A stretch of 64,000 nt of DNA from Ruminococcaceae bacterium UBA6845. GTDB lineage: Bacteria; Bacillota; Clostridia; Oscillospirales; Acutalibacteraceae. Below are positions 38,645 to 48,002 of this stretch, piece after piece (the first letter of the stretch is position 1; every line of letters starts with the position of its first letter). Below the pieces are notes generated by a model. It was not told where the DNA came from. It saw only the letters and a list, made by a program, of their open reading frames with translations, and did not search any database. The stretch spans positions 52,208-116,207 of the forward strand of contig DKDP01000051.1 of assembly GCA_002449395.1 (NCBI GenBank), written 5' to 3'. A program made the position numbers and the translations under genes.

Positions 38645-39616
38645 TTAAAGCGTCCCGTTTTCAAATTCACGCTTGAACCACACGTCCTTGACCTCAAATT
38701 CACGTGAATTGAGGTAGGAAAGTATGCCTGCGCTCTCGTCAAACATAAACACCAGCTTATAGGAATAGAGGCACTGCTTACGGTAGCCGAACTCCTTATT
38801 GAGCTTGTTCGTGCCGTATTTTCCGTCGCCAAGCAACGGGTGACCGATCGAAGCAAAATGCGCCCTTATCTGATGAGTTCTGCCTGTCATAAGCTCAACC
38901 TCGACAAGGCTCAGCTGTTTATCATAATCACGTCCGAGAACCTTATATTTTGTGCGGATCTCCTTTGCTCCCTCGCAGGGATTCTTGAGGATTTTAACGG
39001 TGTTTTTCTTCTCATCCTTTAAAAGATAGCCCTCTAAAAGTCCGCTGTCACGCTCCATAATGCCGTGGCAAACGCAGAGATAGAATTTCTTCAGATTCGT
39101 TCTCTCTTTCATCTGAGCGTTCATAATTCTCAGACTTTCGGCATTCTTGGCGGCGATGACGATTCCGCCCGTGTTTCTGTCAATCCTGTTGACGAGCGCA
39201 GGGGTGAATGAATTTTCCTCGTCGGGCTTGTACTCCCCTTTTTCATAGAGGTATTTTTTTATCCTCGTGATAAGGGTATCGACATACTCCCTGTCATCCG
39301 GATGGCAAAGCAAGCCTGCCTTTTTGTCGAGGAGCATAATATTGTCGTCCTCATAGAGAATATCAAGTCTGCTCGGTGCGCCCGTGAAATCGTAACGGGT
39401 TTCGGGCTTGACGAAAAACTCGTCGTTGATATACATATCGACCTTATCGCCCACCTGCAAGACCGTTGAGATCTCGGCACGCTTGTTATTGACCTTTATC
39501 CGCTTTTTTCTTATGTATTTATACATAAGCGACTGCGGAAGATTCGGTACGCCTTTTCTTATAAACTTGTCGAGCCTTTGACCTGCGTCATTGGCTTTTA
39601 TATCAAAACTTTTCAT
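38645..39616 (-). CDS. RluA-family 23S rRNA pseudouridine synthase
   Basis: 323 residues. An N-terminal S4-like domain (RLDKFIRKGVPNLPQSLMYKYIRKKRIKVN) binds RNA. The catalytic domain has VNRIDRNTGGIV, where the Asp of the RxDxxT motif is the pseudouridylating residue, and MTGRTHQIRAHFASIGHPLLGDGKYG, the family C-block. Likely an RluC/RluD-type modifier of the large-subunit rRNA; the target uridine is uncertain. Start lacks a strong ribosome site and lies 2 nt after UPF0210, so coupled translation is likely. Confidence 0.93.
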   Translation of the reverse strand: MKSFDIKANDAGQRLDKFIRKGVPNLPQSLMYKYIRKKRIKVNNKRAEISTVLQVGDKVDMYINDEFFVKPETRYDFTGAPSRLDILYEDDNIMLLDKKAGLLCHPDDREYVDTLITRIKKYLYEKGEYKPDEENSFTPALVNRIDRNTGGIVIAAKNAESLRIMNAQMKERTNLKKFYLCVCHGIMERDSGLLEGYLLKDEKKNTVKILKNPCEGAKEIRTKYKVLGRDYDKQLSLVEVELMTGRTHQIRAHFASIGHPLLGDGKYGTNKLNKEFGYRKQCLYSYKLVFMFDESAGILSYLNSREFEVKDVWFKREFENGTL

Positions 39617-39618
39617 AC

Positions 39619-40983
39619 TTAATTCTTAAACGAGTGTATCGGCGCAGGGATTCTGCCGCCTCTGTTAATGAAATCCGAGCAGTCGGCACCGTTGACGGGC
39701 ATTATCGGAGCATAGCCGAGCAAACCGCCGAACTCGACGGTATCGCCTACATCCTTACCGATTACAGGAATCAGCCTGACTGCCGTGGTTTTCTGATTTA
39801 TCATTCCTATTGCCATTTCGTCGGCGATTATGCCCGAGATTGTCGAAGCCTTTGTGTTGCCGGGGATCGCAATCATATCAAGACCGACGGAGCATACGCA
39901 GGTCATTGCCTCGAGCTTTTCAAGGGTCAGCATTCCCGCATTGACCGAGTCGATCATTCCCTGATCCTCTGACACGGGAATAAATGCGCCCGAAAGACCG
40001 CCGACATATGACGAAGCCATTACGCCGCCTTTTTTGACCTGATCGTTGAGCAGTGCGAGAGCCGCCGTTGTACCCGGAGCGCCGACATATTCAAGACCCA
40101 TCTCCTCTAAAATCTCGGCAACGCTGTCGCCGATCGCAGGGGTCGGAGCAAGCGAAAGGTCAATTATTCCGAACGGAACGCCGAGTCTTTGCGATGCCTC
40201 ACGTGCTACGAGCTGACCGACTCTTGTGACCTTGAAAGCGGTTTTCTTGATCGTTTCGCAGAGAGTTCCGAAGTCACTGCCCTTTACCTCGCTTATGGCA
40301 CGCTTGACAACTCCCGGTCCGCTGACGCCCACATTTATTATAGTATCCGCCTCGGTCACGCCGTGGAATGCGCCCGCCATAAACGGGTTGTCGTCGGGAG
40401 CGTTACAAAACACAACCAATTTTGCACAGCCGATTGAGCCGTTATCTCCGGTAAGCTCCGCCGTTTTAACAATTGTCTCTCCGAGGAGCTTCACTGCGTC
40501 CATATCTATACCTGTCTTTGTCGATCCGACATTTACGGAGCTGCAAACTCTTTCGGTCGAAGCGAGAGCCTCGGGAATTGACTCGATAAGAAGCCTTTCG
40601 GCAGGCGTCATACCCTTGGAAACAAGAGCGGAAAATCCACCGATAAAGTTAACGTTTATCTCGTGCGCCGCACGGTCAAGAGTCTTTGCTATCTTAACAA
40701 AGTCGGAGGCAGTCTTACAGCAGGCTGAGCCGATGAGGGAGATCGGAGTTACGGAAACACGCTTGTTGACAATCGGGATTCCGAACTCAAGCGCAATTTC
40801 GTCGCCCGTCTCAACGAGCTTGCCCGCCTTTTCGGTTATTTTTTTATAAATATTTTCGCAGGCTGCGTCAACCTCGGACGATATGCAGTCAAGCAGGCTT
40901 ATGCCCATCGTGATCGTGCGCACGTCGAGATTGTTTTCTTCAATCATTTTGTTCGTTTCACGAACCTCAAAGGAATTAATCAT
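39619..40983 (-). CDS. UPF0210 (DUF711/PFL-like) family protein
   Basis: 454 residues, full length. LDVRTITMGISLLDC, NVNFIGGFSALV, NPFMAGAFHGVTEADTIINVGVSGPGVV and SVGLDMIAIPGNTKASTISGIIADEMAIG are the family's invariant blocks. The fold is related to pyruvate formate-lyase-like barrels, but no glycyl radical site is present and the function is unproven. GAGG lies 7 nt before the ATG, so the longer start is right. Always paired with a small ACT protein, as here. Confidence 0.92.
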   Translation of the reverse strand: MINSFEVRETNKMIEENNLDVRTITMGISLLDCISSEVDAACENIYKKITEKAGKLVETGDEIALEFGIPIVNKRVSVTPISLIGSACCKTASDFVKIAKTLDRAAHEINVNFIGGFSALVSKGMTPAERLLIESIPEALASTERVCSSVNVGSTKTGIDMDAVKLLGETIVKTAELTGDNGSIGCAKLVVFCNAPDDNPFMAGAFHGVTEADTIINVGVSGPGVVKRAISEVKGSDFGTLCETIKKTAFKVTRVGQLVAREASQRLGVPFGIIDLSLAPTPAIGDSVAEILEEMGLEYVGAPGTTAALALLNDQVKKGGVMASSYVGGLSGAFIPVSEDQGMIDSVNAGMLTLEKLEAMTCVCSVGLDMIAIPGNTKASTISGIIADEMAIGMINQKTTAVRLIPVIGKDVGDTVEFGGLLGYAPIMPVNGADCSDFINRGGRIPAPIHSFKN

Positions 40984-40992
40984 AGTCCGACC

Positions 40993-41265
40993 TCAGATTC
41001 TGTGCATTACGTTAAAAATATCCTCGTGCTGCATCTTGATTTTAACGCCCAGTTCTTCGCTTATTTTATCCATCTCTTCGCAGAGAACCGCAAAATCCTT
41101 TTTCGCATTCTGAGCGTCGACTATCATGATCATATTGAAAAAGCCCTGAACAATCGACTGATTGATATCAAGAACGTTTATATCATTCTCGGCAAGGTAG
41201 GTGCATACTCTTGCGATTATGCCTACCCTGTCCTTACCTATAACCGTAATTATTGTTCTGTTCAT
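40993..41265 (-). CDS. UPF0237 ACT-domain protein
   Basis: 90 residues, one ACT domain: ITVIGKDRVGIIARVCTYLAENDINVLDI is the ligand-binding N-half with the conserved Gly-Ile-Ile turn. ACT domains bind amino acids and regulate a partner enzyme; the invariant partner is UPF0210, located 9 nt downstream. Overlaps the YfhO stop by 4 nt (ATGA). Confidence 0.92.
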   Translation of the reverse strand: MNRTIITVIGKDRVGIIARVCTYLAENDINVLDINQSIVQGFFNMIMIVDAQNAKKDFAVLCEEMDKISEELGVKIKMQHEDIFNVMHRI

Positions 41266-44237
41266 TCCTCGTCCTCCGAATTGTCGCTGATCTGTGAAAG
41301 AATCTCCTTAAGATTCAGCTTTTGTGTGTTGAGGATTTCATCCGCCCTGTTGAGGGTTTCGGTAGGATCCTGCTTGTTCTGCTCGTATTCATCGGGAACA
41401 TCAAGCAGCTTCTCGGCATCCTCAACCGTCGCATCTTCTCCGAGATCCTGAGCCATAAGAGCATCTATACCCGTCGGCTCCCCCGTTGCTTCAACGGCAA
41501 CATTCTCTTTGATTTCGGCGCCGTATGCCTTTGCATATCTCTTCTTTTTCACAATATGAAGAACAACCAAAGCGGCAATAAATATAACGAGTGTGCCTGC
41601 CGAAACAATTGCGCCGATCATAAGTCCCTTCGGCTTGTAGGTCATTTCCACCGTATGAGTTCCGGGTGCGGCGTCGATTCCGATAAGTGCGTCGCCGAGA
41701 GCAACAGGCTCAACCTTTTCGCCGTCAACGGTGATCTCCCAGCCCTCATCATAGTTGATCGAGGTGTAGATAAGCTCCGTTGCGCCGACCTTGACCGTTC
41801 CCTTGATATGTGTATCGGTAAACTCGGTGATATCCATTGCCGAGGCGGAGAGCTTGTTGTATCCTGCCTCAAAGTTGTTCATATTCAGACCGACCGCATA
41901 AATATCGGCATAGCCCGAATCCTTATTTGCCGGGATCGTAACCTCAACGGTCATTATCTCGCCCTTTTCAAAATATCCGCAGTCAAGGATGTACGGATCG
42001 TCGGGATCCTGAGTTTTTGAAAGTCCGTTGGTTCCGTAAACGTCAATGCTTTCCGCAGTTGTGCAGTCCGCATAGAGGTAAACGTTCTGCGACTCGGGAA
42101 TCTCATACTTAAGAATTATTGTGCCGCTCTCGTCCGAGATCTCCTTGTGATATGTGAAGTTCTCGGAAACAAGATCCCCGTCGTCCCTTATGTTTTCCGT
42201 CTTACTGCTTGCCGCGGGAATTTTGTCGAAAACATCGCCGACGTCGGTTGCACGCGTCCAATAATCGTTCTGAATCTCAAACGGATTTGAACCCGTTGTG
42301 ATCCACTTTTCAACCTCCTCGCTTACACAGTATGCAAGCGGAAGATAATAGTTATTCTTGTATGCGACAAACTTATCGTTCTCCGCAATTTTAGTATAAA
42401 GCTGATCGTTCATCAGCGAATTGTCGTTGTTGACGATATATTTCAGCGACATCATCGCATTGTATACGGGAGTCTGCGGAGCGTAGATGTAGCTGTTGAT
42501 ATAGTTGCTGTTAAGTCCGAGATTGTGCTGAAGATTTGCGGACTTTTCATAAGCCATTGACGAGAACACCGAAACGCCGTTGTAATTGAACCACGATGCG
42601 TCCATCAGAGTGTTGATATTGGTAAGCTCCATTCTGTACTTATCCGTACCCTCAACGGTGTCGAGCTTTTCCTTAAGCTCTCTGAACTCCGTATAGCCGT
42701 TGACAAAATTCGGCTTCTGCTGGCTGATAACAAAATGGTTCGTATCGCACACGGCAACCTCCGCAAATACGCAGCACATCAGAAGGAGAGAGACTGCGGA
42801 CTGCGCAATATTTTTCTTTTTCATAAGTCCGAGCACAACGGTGTAAACAACAGCAAACGCAATGCTCAGATAAATTGTTTCTTCCGTTGCGTTTTTCATT
42901 CCGAGCTTTTGGACAAGGACGGCAAAAATAACCGTTGCAACCCCAGAACCGAGGAGCGCCTTTGTCGAAAACGACCTGATATTGACAAGTGCTTTGTATG
43001 CAATCGTCAGGAGCAGGAATGAGTAAATGAATGAGAATCTGAACGGAAGATCGTTCGGGAAATGGAATGCGTGAATGACATAGTTCGCATAATTTAAGTT
43101 AAATCCGATAAAGAACACGGCAAGCAGAATGATGTTCGCCGCACGCTCACGCGCCTTGATTTTGTCGCAGAAAATATAGAGAGGAACAAGCATAACGGTG
43201 ATAACACCGCAGTAAACGTTCGGAAGAACCGTTTCACCGCTGCTTCTGATTGTCGGCTCGAGCGAGGAGAGATGATTTGCAAGGAAATCGAAAATATTGT
43301 TATAGAACTGGTAGTCGCTCGGGAATGTTCCCGAGGTTGCCGAGCACGCCTTGAGGCAGAAATATGTCGGGACAAGAGCCACTGCGGCAAGTCCGACTGC
43401 AACGAATGAGCCGAGGGCAAAGAGCAGACCCGATTCGACAAAGCGGCTGTAAAGAACATTGTCAATCTTTCTGTCGTATATTTCGCCGTTCTCGTCCTCA
43501 TAGATCGGCTTTGTCGGCAGAACCTCCTTGATCGAATAATGTGAGAAGAAATAAGCAAGGAAATACAGCACCGAGAAGATGCAGATCATATATGACATAT
43601 AGTAATTGGCGAAGAACGAAACCGCCAGCGTAACGATGTAAAATGTCGCTTTCTGCTTATTGATTATTCTTTCGATTCCGAGAACGACAAGCGGGAGCAG
43701 GTACATAGCGTCGATCCACATTATGTTCCAGTAATATGCGATGAAGAATCCGCAGAATGCATATAGAATACCGAAAGCGGAGATCGTGAAATCGTTCTTG
43801 CCTGTTGACTTTTTAAGATAAAAAGCCATTGATGCGGCGGCAAGGGCATTTTTGAGGAAAACCATTGAGCCGATCGCCTCGGGAATATTCTCGTGACCGA
43901 AAATGAGAGCCAGAAGAATGCCGACGGGGCTTGAAAGATAGTTATAGAAATTTCCGATAAACGATCCGCCGCCTCCCGTGTTCCAGGAATAGAGCATACT
44001 CTTAAACTGAGTTATCCTGTCGTGAAGCTCCGCAAAGAGAGGTCCGTACTGATGGTAGAGATCCATTCTCAGAACAGTCTTGTTTCCGAACGGAATTATC
44101 TCAAAGCAGTAATACACCAGCAGCATAAGCACCGCACTGCAAACGAACGCAAGAATGACATAAATATTTCTGTCAAGAAATCTTGCGAGCTTTGAATCGG
44201 GATGTTTCTTTAACAAATTCTTTTTCAAAAGGCTCAT
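41262..44237 (-). CDS. YfhO-family multi-TM glycosyltransferase-like protein
   Basis: 991 residues. About twelve membrane helices in the first ~490 residues (first segment IYVILAFVCSAVLMLLVYYC), with the YfhO signatures LRMDLYHQYGPLFAE and WNTGGGGSFIGNFYNYLSSPV. An extracytoplasmic beta-rich domain to ~870, one more helix (GLMIGAIVSAGTLVIFIAALVVLHIV) and an acidic cytoplasmic tail of ~95 residues follow. YfhO proteins are GT-C-like and implicated in glycosylating lipoteichoic acid or other surface polymers in Bacillales. The long acidic tail is unusual. Cotranscribed with the ACT/UPF0210 pair. Confidence 0.88.
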   Translation of the reverse strand: MSLLKKNLLKKHPDSKLARFLDRNIYVILAFVCSAVLMLLVYYCFEIIPFGNKTVLRMDLYHQYGPLFAELHDRITQFKSMLYSWNTGGGGSFIGNFYNYLSSPVGILLALIFGHENIPEAIGSMVFLKNALAAASMAFYLKKSTGKNDFTISAFGILYAFCGFFIAYYWNIMWIDAMYLLPLVVLGIERIINKQKATFYIVTLAVSFFANYYMSYMICIFSVLYFLAYFFSHYSIKEVLPTKPIYEDENGEIYDRKIDNVLYSRFVESGLLFALGSFVAVGLAAVALVPTYFCLKACSATSGTFPSDYQFYNNIFDFLANHLSSLEPTIRSSGETVLPNVYCGVITVMLVPLYIFCDKIKARERAANIILLAVFFIGFNLNYANYVIHAFHFPNDLPFRFSFIYSFLLLTIAYKALVNIRSFSTKALLGSGVATVIFAVLVQKLGMKNATEETIYLSIAFAVVYTVVLGLMKKKNIAQSAVSLLLMCCVFAEVAVCDTNHFVISQQKPNFVNGYTEFRELKEKLDTVEGTDKYRMELTNINTLMDASWFNYNGVSVFSSMAYEKSANLQHNLGLNSNYINSYIYAPQTPVYNAMMSLKYIVNNDNSLMNDQLYTKIAENDKFVAYKNNYYLPLAYCVSEEVEKWITTGSNPFEIQNDYWTRATDVGDVFDKIPAASSKTENIRDDGDLVSENFTYHKEISDESGTIILKYEIPESQNVYLYADCTTAESIDVYGTNGLSKTQDPDDPYILDCGYFEKGEIMTVEVTIPANKDSGYADIYAVGLNMNNFEAGYNKLSASAMDITEFTDTHIKGTVKVGATELIYTSINYDEGWEITVDGEKVEPVALGDALIGIDAAPGTHTVEMTYKPKGLMIGAIVSAGTLVIFIAALVVLHIVKKKRYAKAYGAEIKENVAVEATGEPTGIDALMAQDLGEDATVEDAEKLLDVPDEYEQNKQDPTETLNRADEILNTQKLNLKEILSQISDNSEDEE

Positions 44238-44282
44238 TCCTCTCTTTTATGTAAAAGTTGATTTCAAAATTCAATTACATAT

Positions 44283-44311
44283 ATATTATCACACAACATT
44301 TAATCTTTCAA
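44283..44311 (-). promoter_or_regulatory. promoter of the yfhO-led run
   Basis: Minus strand TTGAAA (44306-44311), 17-nt spacer, TAATAT (44283-44288), about 40 nt before the yfhO start. Confidence 0.72.
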
Positions 44312-44397
44312 TAAGACTGTCCGAAAATTCACATTATTTTAAAACTTCCCTGTTCTATTTCGGGACAAGAGGTCATAAGAAATTATTGGTGGTGCAT

Positions 44398-45297
44398 ATG
44401 AGGCGAAGCAAAAAAGAAAACTACAACTTTCTTCTCAGATATCTCCCGTCCGTTTTCGCCTCTCTCCCCGACGGCGACGTTTCGGAGCTTTGCGAAATTC
44501 GGCTGCGTGCGGGACGTGCGGCGGTTCTTATTTTCAACGGAAGAACAGGCTTTCTGACCGAATCGGGCAGGCTGACTTTTTTCTATTCCGAGGGACTTTT
44601 TTCCGTGTCCGAGGCGGAGCTTGAAGATATTTTTATAAAGATGTGCGGCTACTCGGTTCACAGCCTGACCGAAAATATTTCCGACGGATTTATAACGCTT
44701 GACGGCGGCTGCCGTGTCGGAGTTTACGGAACGGCGGTGCTGCGTGACGGCAGAATCTCCTCGGTAAGGAACATTGAGGGGCTGAATATCCGAATCCCTG
44801 CCGAGTTTCGTGACTGTGCCCGACCGATTTACGACAGGCTTTTTCATAACAGAACACCTAACACGGTGATATGCGGTCCTCCGATGTCGGGCAAGACAAC
44901 GGTTCTGCGTGACCTTTGCCGTCTGATTTCCGACGAAAGTATGAAAAAGGTTGCCGTTATCGACGAGCGCTGTGAGCTCAGCGGCGGCGATCTCGGTTTT
45001 AACACGGATATTCTGAAAAATTATCCGAAAGCAGTCGGGATTGAAATTGCCGTCCGTACCCTCTCGCCCGACGTGATAATCTGCGACGAAATCGGAACGC
45101 TCGACGAGGCAAGGGAGCTTTGCGCTCTTTTCAACTGCGGCGTCAAATTTGTTGTTACAATGCACTGTTCGGATCTCAACGAGCTGAAGCGCAGACCGCA
45201 GTTTTCCCTCATCTCGGAAACGGGTGCGGCGGAGGCGTGCGTGCTTCTCAATGAAAAGAATTTCGGAATAAAAAAGATAACGATCAACAGGAGCTGA
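44398..45297 (+). CDS. spoIIIAA: stage III sporulation protein AA (secretion ATPase)
   Basis: 299 residues from the ATG at 44398; TTG/GTG codons upstream are alternatives. Walker A GPPMSGKTT and Walker B VIICDEIG belong to a PilT/VirB11-like secretion ATPase; VIDERCELSGGDLGFNTDIL is the family block. It powers the SpoIIIA-SpoIIQ feeding channel between mother cell and forespore. First of eight genes. A CATAAGAA sequence about 30 nt upstream loosely fits a sigma-E -10, as expected, but the -35 is unclear. Confidence 0.95.
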   Translation: MRRSKKENYNFLLRYLPSVFASLPDGDVSELCEIRLRAGRAAVLIFNGRTGFLTESGRLTFFYSEGLFSVSEAELEDIFIKMCGYSVHSLTENISDGFITLDGGCRVGVYGTAVLRDGRISSVRNIEGLNIRIPAEFRDCARPIYDRLFHNRTPNTVICGPPMSGKTTVLRDLCRLISDESMKKVAVIDERCELSGGDLGFNTDILKNYPKAVGIEIAVRTLSPDVIICDEIGTLDEARELCALFNCGVKFVVTMHCSDLNELKRRPQFSLISETGAAEACVLLNEKNFGIKKITINRS

Positions 45298-45306
45298 GGT
45301 TATCCT

Positions 45307-45807
45307 ATGAAAATAATTTCCCTCATCGCTTTGGGGCTTGCCTGCGCACTGTCCGGGCGGTATATCGCCGTCAGGCTCTCACGTCGGGTGAAAATACTTG
45401 AAAAAATAATTCTTATGTTCGGCACAATTGAAACCGAGATCGGCTATCTCAGCCGACCGACCGAGGAGTTGATCAAGCGGCTTGCGGACAAAGACGAGCT
45501 GTCGGAGCTTGACTTTCTTCCCGCCTGCCTCTCCCTCTGTGAAAACGGCGAAAGCATTAATGAGGCGTGGGGCAATGCGCTGTCGAGGTCGGACAAAGTC
45601 ACGGGAGAGGACTCCTGCATACTGTACTCGTTCGGTGAAAATCTCGGCAGGAGCGACGTTGACGGACAGCTTGCAAACTGCCGCTACCATTTGGAGCTTG
45701 CACAAGAAAGACTTCGTGAGGCAAGAGAAAATCGTGAGCGCTACGCCTCCCTCGCCTGCGGACTCGGAATGCTTTCGGGAATCGGAATTTTTATAATTTT
45801 CTTTTAA
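45307..45807 (+). CDS. spoIIIAB: stage III sporulation protein AB
   Basis: 166 residues. An N-terminal TM helix (IISLIALGLACALSGRYIAV), a cytoplasmic helical region (LIKRLADKDELSELDFLPACL) resembling GspF-type platform proteins, and a C-terminal helix (LACGLGMLSGIGIFIIFF). Membrane platform of the sporulation feeding channel. GAGG 7 nt upstream of the ATG. Confidence 0.93.
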   Translation: MKIISLIALGLACALSGRYIAVRLSRRVKILEKIILMFGTIETEIGYLSRPTEELIKRLADKDELSELDFLPACLSLCENGESINEAWGNALSRSDKVTGEDSCILYSFGENLGRSDVDGQLANCRYHLELAQERLREARENRERYASLACGLGMLSGIGIFIIFF

Positions 45808-45846
45808 GGCAAGCTGCCAATATTGCCTTGGATTAAGGAGCGGATT

Positions 45847-46035
45847 ATGGAACTGGTAATCAAAATTGCGGCGGTCGGGATCATCGTTGCGGTGCTTCAG
45901 CAGATACTCAGCCGCTCGGGACGTGACGAATACGCAATGCTCGTTGTTCTCGCAGGACTTATCGCCGTTGTCGCTATGCTGATACCCGAGCTGACCGAGC
46001 TTTACACGTCGGCGTCCTCGGTGTTCGGAATTTGA
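45847..46035 (+). CDS. spoIIIAC: stage III sporulation protein AC
   Basis: 62 residues from the ATG at 45847 (AAGGAG 6 nt upstream); the longer frame from 45823 is rejected. Two membrane helices (IKIAAVGIIVAVLQQIL and YAMLVVLAGLIAVVAMLI). Standard length for SpoIIIAC, a small membrane subunit of the channel. Confidence 0.93.
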   Translation: MELVIKIAAVGIIVAVLQQILSRSGRDEYAMLVVLAGLIAVVAMLIPELTELYTSASSVFGI

Positions 46036-46036
46036 T

Positions 46037-46426
46037 ATGGAAATCATAAAATTTGCGGTTATCGGCATAATCTGCGCCGTGCTCACCGTCGTTGTCAGGC
46101 AGTCACGACCCGACCTTGCGATAATAGTTCAGCTTGCGGGAATCGTCATCCTCGCAATTTTTGCGGCGGAATATCTTAAAAATATTTTTACTCAAACCGA
46201 CGGACTTTTCGCCGAGGTTAGTCTGATAAGCGACGGATATCTCTCCCTGCTTGTGAAAATTCTCGGCATTGCCGTTGTAACAAAAATCGGAGCCGACATA
46301 TGCTCCGACAGCTCAAACTCTGCGCTTGCAACCGTGGTTGAGCTTGTCGGAAAAGCAATCATTCTTGCCATGTGTCTCTCGCTGATAAAAACTCTTGCAG
46401 AGCTTGCAAAGGGGCTGCTTGAATAA
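46037..46426 (+). CDS. spoIIIAD: stage III sporulation protein AD
   Basis: 129 residues, four membrane helices; the first two resemble SpoIIIAC (VIGIICAVLTVVVRQ and IVQLAGIVILAIFAAEYL). KILGIAVVTKIGADIC is the conserved AD block. Starts 1 nt after spoIIIAC; the next gene follows without a gap. Confidence 0.93.
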   Translation: MEIIKFAVIGIICAVLTVVVRQSRPDLAIIVQLAGIVILAIFAAEYLKNIFTQTDGLFAEVSLISDGYLSLLVKILGIAVVTKIGADICSDSSNSALATVVELVGKAIILAMCLSLIKTLAELAKGLLE

Positions 46427-47536
46427 ATGAAAGTAAAAAAAATTATAGGAATACTTTTTTTAATTTTGCTTTCCGCTTTGACTTTTTCCGTTCAGTCGGG
46501 CGCCAAGTCATATGCGGACGACGTGAAAGAAATTTACGACACCCTCGACCCCGGCACTCAGGAGCTTTTGAAAGATATCGGAGCGGATTCGGCGGATTTC
46601 GATTCAATGTTCAGCGTCACTCCGCAAAGAGTCTGGGAGCTCACAAAGAAGCTCATCACGGGCAATATCGAAGCTCCGACACGCTCGGCAGTGAGGCTGA
46701 TATCTGTCGTTATTCTGATTGCGATTTTTGAGTGCTTTGCACCCGACGATGTCAGAATGAAAAACATTGTCGGTATTGTCGGAACGCTGATGTGCGTTAT
46801 TTCCGTCATCTCTCCCCTTTCCACTGCGGTCAGCTCGGCGGTTTCGTCGATCTCCGTCAGTGAGAAACTGATGCTTGCGCTGATACCCGTCCTCACCGCC
46901 GTAATCACGGTAACGGGAAATCCGACCCTTGCGGCGAGCTTTCAGTCAATCGCTTTCACGGGAGCGCAGATTATTTCGGGAATGTCAAACGGCTACATAG
47001 TCCCGATTGTCGGAGCGGTTATGGCTCTCGATATAACAGGCTCGGTTATGCCGTCATTTAAACTCGGCGGAATAACATCCTTGATAAAGAAAACTGTCAC
47101 TGCCGTGCTGACCTTTGTCTCGACACTTTTCGTCTCGTTTCTCGGCATCAAGGGTGCCCTTGCCAACGCCGCAGATACCGTTGCTTCAAAGGGTATCAAG
47201 CTCGTTATCAGCTCCGCCGTGCCCGTAGTCGGCGGTGCGCTGAGCGAGGCATATTCGGGAATAATCGGCAGTCTTGTCCTTGTGAAAAGTACGATCGGAA
47301 TTTTCGGAATTGCGGCAATTGCGCTGATAAATCTTCCGTCATGCATACAGCTTCTCTTTTGGATTTTCGCTTTGAAATTTTCGGCGGCGGTCGGCGAGCT
47401 TTTTAACCAGCAGGGTATTTCCGATCTTTTAAAGGCACTCGCCTCTTCGCTTACTCTTTTGAATGTTGTTCTACTTTTTAACGCCGTGCTTTTTATTATC
47501 TCAACGGCGCTGATTCTTGTTATAAAGGCGGGATAA
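46427..47536 (+). CDS. spoIIIAE: stage III sporulation protein AE
   Basis: 369 residues. Signal-like first helix (IIGILFLILLSALTFSVQS), an extracytoplasmic helical segment, then about seven TM helices. SFLGIKGALANAADTVASKGIKL is the family core. Polytopic membrane subunit of the channel. ATG directly follows the spoIIIAD stop. Confidence 0.94.
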   Translation: MKVKKIIGILFLILLSALTFSVQSGAKSYADDVKEIYDTLDPGTQELLKDIGADSADFDSMFSVTPQRVWELTKKLITGNIEAPTRSAVRLISVVILIAIFECFAPDDVRMKNIVGIVGTLMCVISVISPLSTAVSSAVSSISVSEKLMLALIPVLTAVITVTGNPTLAASFQSIAFTGAQIISGMSNGYIVPIVGAVMALDITGSVMPSFKLGGITSLIKKTVTAVLTFVSTLFVSFLGIKGALANAADTVASKGIKLVISSAVPVVGGALSEAYSGIIGSLVLVKSTIGIFGIAAIALINLPSCIQLLFWIFALKFSAAVGELFNQQGISDLLKALASSLTLLNVVLLFNAVLFIISTALILVIKAG

Positions 47537-47537
47537 A

Positions 47538-48002
47538 ATGACCGAGATAAGGCAGTGGGCATACGGAATCACCGTGTCGGCAATCGTCGGAGCGATAGTG
47601 CTTTCGGTCTCCCCCGGCGGCTCGACGGAAAAGCTCGTCCGAGCGGCAGTCTCGCTCTTTTTGATGTGTGCGATTCTCAGTCCGTTCCTTTCGGGAGCCG
47701 ATCCGATGAAGCTGTTTGACGGAGTTGATCTGCCCGACAGCGAGATACAGTCAGCCGAAAATTCCGAAGCTCGGAATTATTTGGAAGAGCAGATGAAAGA
47801 AAAAATTTCCGACATTCTTGACGAATGCGGAATAAAAAATGCGGACATCCGCATAAGTATCAATATAGAAAATGAAAATGAAATGTCAATTGAATCCGTT
47901 GAAATTTCGGCAGAAAAAATTTATGAAAACAAATTTAAAAATGCCGAGGAAAATTTAAAAAAACAACTCGGAATTGAAGTTAAAATCGAGGTGAAAAAAT
48001 GA
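47538..48002 (+). CDS. spoIIIAF: stage III sporulation protein AF
   Basis: 154 residues: two N-terminal membrane helices and a ring-building domain (ADIRISINIENENEMSIESVEI) facing the intermembrane space. Charged, Glu/Lys-rich C-terminus. ATGA overlap with spoIIIAG. Confidence 0.92.
   Translation: MTEIRQWAYGITVSAIVGAIVLSVSPGGSTEKLVRAAVSLFLMCAILSPFLSGADPMKLFDGVDLPDSEIQSAENSEARNYLEEQMKEKISDILDECGIKNADIRISINIENENEMSIESVEISAEKIYENKFKNAEENLKKQLGIEVKIEVKK

Noticed and set aside
44355..44372. Clear sigma-E promoter for spoIIIAA
   Set aside because: CATAAGAA loosely fits a -10, but the -35 does not match well; mentioned only inside the gene entry.
44383..45165. 260-codon minus-strand frame
   Set aside because: Antisense shadow of spoIIIAA, whose ATPase motifs are clear on the plus strand.
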